A stretch of 64,000 nucleotides of DNA from Flavobacteriales bacterium (GTDB lineage: Bacteria > Bacteroidota > Bacteroidia > Flavobacteriales_F > PHOS-HE28): NCBI GenBank assembly GCA_019638115.1, contig JAHBUK010000003.1:682001-746000 (forward strand). Direction: 5' to 3'. Numbering within the stretch: the first letter of the stretch is position 1; each line of letters starts with the position of its first letter. A program made the position numbers and the translations under genes. This document shows positions 52,610 to 59,365 of this stretch, piece by piece. The notes under the pieces were generated by a model. That model made no database searches. It saw only the letters and a program-made list of their open reading frames with translations, and was not told where the DNA came from.

Positions 52610-53671
52610 ATGAGCACCAAGGCGAAAGCATCCTCCAAGTCGGCACCCGCTGCCGCATCCAAAGGCAAGGTGAACGGTGAGGCCGCTGGCTTCGGCAAGG
52701 AGACCTACCTCCGTTGGTTCAAGGAAATGATCCTCATGCGCCGCTTCGAGGAGAAGACCGGCCAGCTCTACACCATGCAGAAGTTCGGCGGTTTCTGCCA
52801 CCTCTACATCGGGCAGGAGGCCATCCTCGCTGGCATGATCACCGCGGTGCGCCCCACGGACCGTTTCATAACAGGCTACCGCGACCATGCCCACCCCTTG
52901 GTGTTGGGCACGCCCGCCAAGAACGTGATGGCGGAACTCTACGGCAAGGCCACCGGCACCAGCAAGGGCAAAGGGGGCAGCATGCACTACTTCGACAAGC
53001 AGCGCAATCTCTTCGGTGGCCACGGTATCGTGGGCGGGCAGATCGGCCTGGGGGCCGGGATCGCCTTCGCTGATAAGTATCGCGGGGAGGACCACGTGAC
53101 CCTCTGCTTCATGGGTGATGGTGCCGTGCGCCAAGGCATCCTGCACGAGACATTCAACATGGCCATGACCTGGAAACTACCGGTCGTGTTCATCATTGAG
53201 AACAACAACTACGCGATGGGTACCAGCGTGGAGCGCACCAGCAACGTGCACGACCTGAGCACCCTGGGCGAGAGCTACGACATGCCCGGCCTGGGCGTGA
53301 ACGGCATGCGGTGCGAGGATGTGCATGAGGCCATCGCCATGGCTTGCGCCCACGTGCGCAGCGGCAACGGACCCTATCTGCTCGACATCAAGACTTACCG
53401 CTACAAGGGGCACAGCATGAGCGACCCCCAGAAGTACCGCACCAAGGAGGAGGTGGAGAGCTACAAGCAGCAGGACCCCATTGAGCAGGTGCGCGCCACC
53501 TTGTTGGAGAAGAAGTGGGCCAGCGAAAAAGAGTTGGAGGCCATGGACGATGCCGCCAAGAAAGAGGTGGAAGAAGCCGTGAAGTTCGCAGAGGACAGCC
53601 CTGCCTTGCCCGATGACGAACTGTACACCGACGTGTACCACCAGACCGATTATCCATTTCTAAAGGACTGA
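52610..53671 (+). CDS. pdhA: Pyruvate dehydrogenase E1 component, alpha subunit
   Basis: Thiamine-diphosphate subunit that decarboxylates pyruvate and acetylates the lipoyl arm of E2. 353 residues from MSTKAKASSK, with a lysine- and alanine-rich N-terminal tail; an in-frame ATG at 52568 is an alternative. The TPP motif spans residues 169-198 (GDGAVRQGILHETFNMA to IIENNN), and the phosphorylation-loop region is YRYKGHSMSDPQKYR. No beta subunit gene lies next to it; it must be elsewhere. Confidence 0.93.
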   Translation: MSTKAKASSKSAPAAASKGKVNGEAAGFGKETYLRWFKEMILMRRFEEKTGQLYTMQKFGGFCHLYIGQEAILAGMITAVRPTDRFITGYRDHAHPLVLGTPAKNVMAELYGKATGTSKGKGGSMHYFDKQRNLFGGHGIVGGQIGLGAGIAFADKYRGEDHVTLCFMGDGAVRQGILHETFNMAMTWKLPVVFIIENNNYAMGTSVERTSNVHDLSTLGESYDMPGLGVNGMRCEDVHEAIAMACAHVRSGNGPYLLDIKTYRYKGHSMSDPQKYRTKEEVESYKQQDPIEQVRATLLEKKWASEKELEAMDDAAKKEVEEAVKFAEDSPALPDDELYTDVYHQTDYPFLKD

Positions 53672-53674
53672 ACC

Positions 53675-54145
53675 ATGCGCACCAGCGAAGGAATGTTGAT
53701 CATCTGTCTGCTGGCACTGGGTTGCAAGCACGACCGGGATTTGGATCCCATACCCCCATCGCCCCCTTCACCCCCGGTAAATCCCTTGCTTGCTTTCGAG
53801 GGTGACTATGTGGGTACATATCATTTTTATGGTTGGTCAGGAGGCAGCAGTACGTCTGTGAATGTGGATACCACGTATGTCACAACCGTTCGTGTAGAGG
53901 TCTGTAACCCCGCCATCTTTCCTGATGAATTGTGCTTCTATTGGGGGGGGGGGCTACGAGATCATGTAGGCGTCGATAGTGTACACCACTTTCATCGGTC
54001 CTCGCTCTCTCCAGGCAGTCAGTATTACTTCACCGGGGACTTCATTCTCGTGGATGAACAGGATTCCCTGGTCTTCAGTAGATACAATTTCCTGGCGCTT
54101 AGTCACAGCCTTCGATTGGATTTCAAAGGCGTCAAGATCAACTAA
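53675..54145 (+). CDS. Small lipoprotein with an internal G11 tract, unknown function
   Basis: 156 residues with a lipoprotein signal (MLIICLLALGC, cysteine near residue 17) and a proline-rich linker (PIPPSPPSPPVNP) before a beta-rich body with many tyrosines. It is inserted between pdhA (3 bp upstream) and the E2 gene (15 bp downstream). Its GC content looks lower than that of its neighbours. A run of eleven G residues at 53943-53953 encodes W-G-G-G; loss or gain of one G would truncate the protein. I do not recognise the family. Confidence 0.75.
   Translation: MRTSEGMLIICLLALGCKHDRDLDPIPPSPPSPPVNPLLAFEGDYVGTYHFYGWSGGSSTSVNVDTTYVTTVRVEVCNPAIFPDELCFYWGGGLRDHVGVDSVHHFHRSSLSPGSQYYFTGDFILVDEQDSLVFSRYNFLALSHSLRLDFKGVKIN
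53943..53953 (+). repeat. Homopolymeric G tract (11 G) inside the lipoprotein gene
   Basis: Eleven consecutive G residues at about 57% of the gene length. Such tracts slip during replication and are used for phase variation in several bacteria. Confidence 0.7.
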
Positions 54146-54160
54146 TCCAACTGCCGCAAG

Positions 54161-55501
54161 ATGGCCGAGATCGTACGTATGCCCAAGTTGAGCGACACCA
54201 TGACCGAAGGGGTGGTGAGCGCATGGCATAAGAAAGTGGGTGATAAGGTGAAGAGCGGCGAAGTGCTTGCCGAGATCGAGACCGACAAGGCCACCATGGA
54301 ATTCGAGAGCTTCACCGATGGTGTGCTGCTCCACATCGGAGTGCAGCCTGGCAGTGCTGCTCCCGTGGATAGTGTGCTTGCCGTGCTGGGCAAGGAGGGT
54401 GAGGATATCACCAAGTTGCTGGCGGATGCAGCGGCCGAGGAGCCGAAGGCGGAAGCAGAAGTGAAGAAGGAGCCTAAAGTGCAGGAGCAAGAGCAGGTGG
54501 CAAAGGCTCCTGCAAAGAAGGAGGACGCTTCGACTCCGCTCAGCGTGAAGCCTACACCTGCACCGGTGTCATCATCAGCCAAGGCGCCTGCTGCGAAGTC
54601 CTTGTTCGGAGGGGCGCCAAGCAATACGGCCTCACCGGCGTCGGGCAATGGTCGCGTAACTGCAAGTCCACTCGCGCGCCGTTTGGCGGAGGAGAAAGGC
54701 ATCGAGCTTGGGCGTGTGCAAGGTTCGGGTCCCGAGGGGCGCATCACCAAGCGTGATATTGAGGAGTTCTCCGGAGGAACCGGGTCGTACAATGTGCCGC
54801 AGGTGGAAGCCTTCGAGGAGGTGGCCGTAAGCCAGATGCGCAAGACCATCGCCAAGCGTTTGGCCGAAAGCAAGTTCAGTGCGCCGCACTTCTACCTCAC
54901 GCTGGAGATCGCCATGGAGCGCGCCATGCAGGTGCGCGATGCCATCAACAAGCAGATCGCTCCGGACAAGATCTCCTTCAACGATCTGGTCATCAAAGCC
55001 GCTGCTTTGGCCCTGAAGCAGCACCCCAAGGTGAACAGCTCCTGGCTCGGCGACCGTATCCGTTTCAACCAACACGTACACATCGGCGTGGCCGTGGCTG
55101 TGGAAGAAGGACTGCTGGTGCCTGTGGTACGTTTCGCCGATGGCAAGCCGCTGCGCACCATTGGCGCGGAAGTGCGCGATTTCGCCAAGAAGGCCAAGTC
55201 CAAGAAACTCCAGCCAGCGGATTGGGAAGGCAACACCTTCACCATCTCCAACCTGGGCATGTACGGCATCGAGGAGTTCACCGCCATCATCAACCCGCCC
55301 GATGCTTGCATCCTGGCCGTGGGTGGCATCCATGAGAAACCTGTGGTGCGCAACGGCCAGATCGTGCCCGGCCACACCATGAAGGTGACCTTGAGCTGCG
55401 ATCACCGCGTGGTGGATGGCGTTACCGGTGCCGAGTTCCTCAACACCTTCAAGGCGCTGATGGAGGAGCCGGCGCTGATGTTGGGGGTGGGGGCGATCTG
55501 A
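54161..55501 (+). CDS. pdhC: Pyruvate dehydrogenase E2 component, dihydrolipoamide acetyltransferase
   Basis: Core of the pyruvate dehydrogenase complex, moving acetyl groups from E1 to CoA. 446 residues: one lipoyl domain with K43 in ETDKATMEF, a flexible Ala/Pro/Lys linker (about 90-160), a peripheral-subunit-binding domain (ASPLARRLAEEKGIELGRV, then GRITKRDIEEF), and the catalytic domain with TISNLGMYG and SCDHRVVDG near the end. Codons 123-128 of the linker (ASTPLS) are encoded by an exact 18-bp copy of the dispersed repeat core. The family usually has one to three lipoyl domains; this one has a single domain. Confidence 0.95.
   Translation: MAEIVRMPKLSDTMTEGVVSAWHKKVGDKVKSGEVLAEIETDKATMEFESFTDGVLLHIGVQPGSAAPVDSVLAVLGKEGEDITKLLADAAAEEPKAEAEVKKEPKVQEQEQVAKAPAKKEDASTPLSVKPTPAPVSSSAKAPAAKSLFGGAPSNTASPASGNGRVTASPLARRLAEEKGIELGRVQGSGPEGRITKRDIEEFSGGTGSYNVPQVEAFEEVAVSQMRKTIAKRLAESKFSAPHFYLTLEIAMERAMQVRDAINKQIAPDKISFNDLVIKAAALALKQHPKVNSSWLGDRIRFNQHVHIGVAVAVEEGLLVPVVRFADGKPLRTIGAEVRDFAKKAKSKKLQPADWEGNTFTISNLGMYGIEEFTAIINPPDACILAVGGIHEKPVVRNGQIVPGHTMKVTLSCDHRVVDGVTGAEFLNTFKALMEEPALMLGVGAI
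54527..54544 (+). repeat. 18-bp core of the dispersed repeat inside the E2 linker
   Basis: GCTTCGACTCCGCTCAGC is identical to 22153-22170. It is in frame and encodes A-S-T-P-L-S within the flexible linker, where an insertion is tolerated. Confidence 0.75.
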
Positions 55502-55598
55502 GGGGGCTGAATGCCCCTTGGATGCTCGCAAAACCGTCCGCGGTGCAGTGGACGTACTATCGCGCCATGGTCGACGTTGCATTTGCATTCCAAACGCC

Positions 55599-56264
55599 AT
55601 GTCCGGATCCCTACGCCACCGTCTCACCCTCGGCCTGTGGATAAGCCTGGCTTGTGCCTTCAGCATTTGCCTCGTTCTATACCGGATGGAGCGCACGGGC
55701 ACCATCTACTTCAGCTTCTTGCTTTGGAACCTTTTCCTGGCGCTTGTGCCGGTCGCGTTCAGTGCGGTCGCGTGGCTGGTGAGCAGGTCACGCTGGAAGT
55801 TGCTCTCGCTGCTGTTCCTGGTGCCTTGGCTCTTGTTCTTCCCGAATGCACCATACATACTTACCGACCTGCTGCATTTGAAGCCTCGCGCCGCCATGCC
55901 ATTGTGGTATGATATGGTGATGCTCTTATCCTTCGGACTTAATGGGCTTTTCCTTGGCTACATTTCCTTGGTCATGGTCGAGTCCGTTCTGGAGCGCCTC
56001 TTCGATCGCGCGTTCGCTGTGGTGGGATCATTGGTGTGCACGTTCGCTGCGGCCTATGGGATCTACTTGGGCCGCTACCACCGGATGAACAGTTGGGATG
56101 TGTGGACCGAACCTTGGAGCATTGCCCATCAAGTTCTTGATCCTTTGCTACATCCGTTGGCGCATGCACATGTTTGGGCGATCACACTCCTGCTTGGTTT
56201 CATGATATACGCGGGCTATCGCTTGGTACGTGAACTCGGTGCGAGACCGACAGCTACAATGTGA
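55599..56264 (+). CDS. DUF1361 domain membrane protein
   Basis: 221 residues with six or seven hydrophobic segments from the chosen ATG (MSGSLRHRLTLGLWISLAC). The signature LLFFPNAPYILTDLLHL and the following PLWYDMVMLLSFGLNGL, then YLGRYHRMNSWDV, are typical of DUF1361. The function is unknown. The frame upstream of the ATG overlaps non-conserved sequence. It ends 4 bp before the first 98-bp structured repeat. Confidence 0.85.
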   Translation: MSGSLRHRLTLGLWISLACAFSICLVLYRMERTGTIYFSFLLWNLFLALVPVAFSAVAWLVSRSRWKLLSLLFLVPWLLFFPNAPYILTDLLHLKPRAAMPLWYDMVMLLSFGLNGLFLGYISLVMVESVLERLFDRAFAVVGSLVCTFAAAYGIYLGRYHRMNSWDVWTEPWSIAHQVLDPLLHPLAHAHVWAITLLLGFMIYAGYRLVRELGARPTATM

Positions 56265-56268
56265 GCGC

Positions 56269-56366
56269 TTTCGACCTCGGCAGGCTCTCCTGAAGAACGA
56301 AGGGACCCTGCCGCATTCATCACCGTTAACGGCAGGGTCCACTGCGTGAGACCCTGCCGAGGTCTG
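56269..56366 (+). repeat. 98-bp structured direct repeat, copy R1
   Basis: Same-direction copy of 57114-57211, with 90 of 98 bases identical. Nested inverted repeats: outer GACCTCGGCAGG (56273-56284) with CCTGCCGAGGTC (56353-56364), inner GGACCCTGCCG (56303-56313) with CGGCAGGGTCC (56330-56340). An extra half-copy with a second CCTGCCGAGGTC follows at 56380-56391. It begins 4 bp past the DUF1361 stop. Confidence 0.8.
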
Positions 56367-56455
56367 AACTTCGTGAGACCCTGCCGAGGTCTGGATGGAA
56401 GGACTTTCGCAGATCCTGCGGATACTATTAGATTGTGTGGTCAAATCCACACGCC

Positions 56456-57096
56456 ATGAGGACCATTCCCTATGCCATCCTGTCGATCGTGCTGATATCG
56501 GCTTGTAAGAAGGAGGAGCCACCCACCGCACCGCTGCCGACCGGCCCGGCTGTGACGATCTGGACACCTTCTTTCTCCTATACCAGATCGGGCCAGACCT
56601 ACAACCAGACCGTACCATCATGGAGCTTCAGTTCCGCGTCCACCGTGCAAGAGGCCAATGGTGTCGAGTATCACCACGCGCTGCAAGAGGCAGTGATCAC
56701 AAATACCGCCGATCCCATTGAGCAGTGGAGGATAGGATTCGTGGGAACCTTTATCACACCGGGCGGTGTGCTTCCCTCATCAACGGCATTGGGGTCCATG
56801 GCTTATGTGAATACCTACTTCTTTGGCCGCTTTCTATGGAACGATACCGATTCCTCGTACACGGTAAATGAGGGTGTGCGCGTGGAGTAGATGCCGCAGG
56901 GGTGGCATGGTCCAGTGATCGCGCCTTTGGTTCCACTGGGGGGAATTTCGCTGTTACGGAGGCTGTTGTCACAGGTCTTACCAGCGGAACAACAAGACAG
57001 GTGAGGTTCACCTTCTCCTGCGTCATGCGGAACGACAGCGGACAGAGCTTCAACATAGTGAACGGCTCCTACGTAGGTCCCATCACTGTATTGTGA
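56456..57096 (+). pseudogene. Frameshifted lipoprotein gene between two 98-bp repeats
   Basis: The first part (56456-56890) encodes a lipoprotein signal (AILSIVLISAC then KKEE) and a beta-rich domain; it stops in TAG after VNEGVRVE. The same type of sequence continues in another frame from about 56887 (VDAAGVAWSSDRAFGSTGG to the stop at 57094-57096). Removing five bases near 56883-56887, or adding one, would restore one frame of about 211 residues. It is either a recent pseudogene or a sequencing/assembly error. The protein family is not recognised; a FxxE-like extracellular beta fold is likely. Confidence 0.7.
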
Positions 57097-57113
57097 AGCG
57101 ATCAGGCTATTTC

Positions 57114-57211
57114 TTTCGACCTCGGTAGGGTCTCCTGAGGAACGAAGGGACCCTGCCGCATTCATCAGTGTTGCCGGCAGGGTCCACTTCGTGAGACCCT
57201 GCCGAGGTCTG
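57114..57211 (+). repeat. 98-bp structured direct repeat, copy R2
   Basis: Second copy of R1 in the same direction, beginning 17 bp past the stop of the frameshifted lipoprotein gene. The outer arms here are GACCTCGG-AGG-like and CCTGCCGAGGTC; the inner GGACCCTGCCG/CGGCAGGGTCC stem is unchanged. Confidence 0.8.
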
Positions 57212-57235
57212 GACCCTGACGAAGTCCGGGACGTA

Positions 57236-58408
57236 CTACAGCACCTCCGCCACCCGCACCTTCTTCCCCAAAAACTCCCGCTTGAACCACAGTTCAAAAC
57301 CGGGATCGAGGAAGGCGTAACCAGCTTCGGTGCGTTCGATGATGTCCTTGCCTTCCAGCATATCGCGGGTCTTGGTCACGTTGCGTGGGGTGCCGATGCG
57401 GAAGGTGCGCATCACCTCGGCGGAGGTCAGCTGGCTCTCTCCGCTGGCGATGGCCTTCAGCAGGTTAATGGCGGTGTTGCTCAGCGTTTCGCAGGTGAGC
57501 TGGTACAGGGGCGTGTTGGCGTCCATCACCAATTGCAATGCGGCTTCCAGCGCTTCCGGCCCGGCTTTCTTCTTGGTGAGCGACCAGGTGAAGTGGGCCA
57601 GTTGCTGTACGTACCAACTGTGGCAACCCATGGTGAGTGCCAGTGCAGTGGCCAACGCGGGAGTGATGCTCTTGCCCGTGCTCTTGAAGCGCTCCACGAT
57701 GAAGGGCGACCAGTGCTCCACCGCTATGCGTTGCAGCCAAATGATGTCGCCGAAGCGGTAGAAGGGGCTGGCACTGTCATCGAAGAGCGTGGCCATCATG
57801 TGGCGTTTGCTGCCGTAGAGCACGTAGGTAACGTGTTTGTGGCGCTGCCAGTGGGCGCGCATCAGCTTTTGCATCCGCAGGTCCTCCTCCCAATTGTCCA
57901 GGTTCTGGAACTCGTCGATGCACACCACTATCCGCAACTTCTTCGCCTCGGCGATGCGTTCGGGCAGGTCAAGGATCTCGCCCACGTGTTTGCGGGCCTC
58001 CTTCCAATCGAAGCCCACGGAGAACTCGCCCTCCAGCTCGGTGCCCATGGAGATGCGTGGCGCCACGGCCTTGAAGAAGGACTTGGCGTTGTTCATGCGC
58101 TCCTGCCACTTGGTGCTGCTGGCAGCGATCACCTCGCGGCTCAGGCTCTCCAGGAATTCCTCGAACGTGTGGCATGCGAACATGTCCAGAATGGCCACGC
58201 GGGCATTCTTGCGCTCGGTACGCAGCTCGATGGCCGCCTGCTCGACCAGCGAGCTTTTGCCCCAACGGCGTGGGCTGATGAGGATGGTATTGATGCCCGA
58301 AGCCATATTGGCCTTCAGTCGGGCAAGGTCCGCTGTGCGGTTGGTGAACTTCACCTGGTTCACCGTGCTGCCGAAATCGAAGGGGGATACGGGTGCCTCC
58401 TGGAACAT
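57236..58408 (-). CDS. AAA-type ATP-binding protein with C-terminal winged-helix-like region
   Basis: 390 residues of the ATPase_2-like group. The P-loop is SPRRWGKSSLV near residues 45-55, an atypical form ending in GKSS; the Walker B region is LRIVVCIDEFQNL, followed by a sensor stretch YVLYGSKRHMM. The C-terminal third (NLLKAIASGESQLTSAEVMRTF, GTPRNVTKTRDMLEGKDII) looks like a winged-helix DNA-binding domain. Such proteins are widespread in Bacteroidota and archaea with unclear function. Three palindromic iterons lie 16 bp before its start and suggest autoregulation by this protein. Confidence 0.82.
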   Translation of the reverse strand: MFQEAPVSPFDFGSTVNQVKFTNRTADLARLKANMASGINTILISPRRWGKSSLVEQAAIELRTERKNARVAILDMFACHTFEEFLESLSREVIAASSTKWQERMNNAKSFFKAVAPRISMGTELEGEFSVGFDWKEARKHVGEILDLPERIAEAKKLRIVVCIDEFQNLDNWEEDLRMQKLMRAHWQRHKHVTYVLYGSKRHMMATLFDDSASPFYRFGDIIWLQRIAVEHWSPFIVERFKSTGKSITPALATALALTMGCHSWYVQQLAHFTWSLTKKKAGPEALEAALQLVMDANTPLYQLTCETLSNTAINLLKAIASGESQLTSAEVMRTFRIGTPRNVTKTRDMLEGKDIIERTEAGYAFLDPGFELWFKREFLGKKVRVAEVL

Positions 58409-58424
58409 GCTCGCGAAGATATTC

Positions 58425-58469
58425 TACCAAGAGGTATTATACCAAATGGTATTATACCAAAAGGTATAA
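58425..58469. promoter_or_regulatory. Three tandem 15-bp palindromic iterons before the ATPase gene
   Basis: Units at 58425-58439, 58440-58454 and 58455-58469 follow TACCAA(GA/AT/AA)GGTA plus TTA or TAA. Each is an inverted repeat TACC/GGTA, spaced exactly 15 bp, in an AT-rich island of GC-rich DNA. The position between the ATPase start and the CHAD gene end fits an operator or iteron-type binding site. Confidence 0.7.
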
Positions 58470-58474
58470 AATGA

Positions 58475-59272
58475 TCAAGCGGCCCCAAGGCGCTTCAGTT
58501 CCCGCATCAGTCTTGTGCGTTGGCCCCTGAGCTTGCTGCCAACGGCCTTCCTAAGTACCGCCACTTCCTCTGCTGGCTGATGTTCTTCCAGGTCATCGTA
58601 CACCACTTGCAGGTCGTGCCATTCGCCAATGCTCTCCTGTATGCTGCCCAAACGCTGGAGCAGGTCGCCCTGCCGCTCGGTCAGCGTATCGGCATCGCCA
58701 AGCAGGCGCAGGGTGTGCCAGGCGTTCTTCAAGTGCTTGCGCACATCGTGCAATGCTTCGCCGCGCGCGCCTTCCTGCACCAGTTGCCGTGCCTTGCGCA
58801 TTTCGCGGTCCACGTGGTTGCGTGCGGTCCGTCGCTCCTGCGAGCGTGTGTGGGCATTGGCCACCACGGAAAGGTGGGTGCGCAGCTTTACGATGTCCTT
58901 CTCCCGTACATCCTGCAAGGCCCGGCGCAGCGCCTTCAGCGCTTTGCGCTCGCGGGTGCCCAGGTGCAGGAGGTAGGCTTCGGCCTCTTGCCCATCCTCC
59001 GTGGCCAGCGCGGCCACCACGCCGGCCGATATGACGAGTTCCCGATGTTCGCCAGCCGTCTTGAACAGGGCCTTCATGCGGCGCATGGCGCCTTTGGGGG
59101 CGGTGTTGCCCGTATTCATGGCATCGGCCAAGCGGAGCAGGCTGCGCAGCTTCTTCATGCGCACGCGCAACCCGTGGATGTGCTTTTCGCCGGGCTTGGC
59201 ACTGGCTTCGGCGAGTGCCACGCGGAACTCCTCCAATAGGTCGCGTCCGTGTCCAGCAAGTAGGAAGGCCAT
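58475..59272 (-). CDS. CHAD-domain protein
   Basis: 265 residues, all-helical, with the family pattern HIHGLRVRMKKLRSLLRLAD near the start and ALHDVRKHLKNAWHTLRLLG in the second half, each with conserved histidine and basic residues. CHAD domains bind polyphosphate; a VTC-type polymerase gene lies at 51183-51944. I used the ATG at 59272 because the much longer frame above it runs antisense through recG and is not coding. Confidence 0.87.
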   Translation of the reverse strand: MAFLLAGHGRDLLEEFRVALAEASAKPGEKHIHGLRVRMKKLRSLLRLADAMNTGNTAPKGAMRRMKALFKTAGEHRELVISAGVVAALATEDGQEAEAYLLHLGTRERKALKALRRALQDVREKDIVKLRTHLSVVANAHTRSQERRTARNHVDREMRKARQLVQEGARGEALHDVRKHLKNAWHTLRLLGDADTLTERQGDLLQRLGSIQESIGEWHDLQVVYDDLEEHQPAEEVAVLRKAVGSKLRGQRTRLMRELKRLGAA

Positions 59273-59365
59273 GCCGGGAAAATAAAGCAGCCATGTGAAG
59301 TGCGGGTTAACCGCCATCAGTTCCATGCATCCGCAGGCATGCGGCCTACTTACTTTGCCGGCGGC

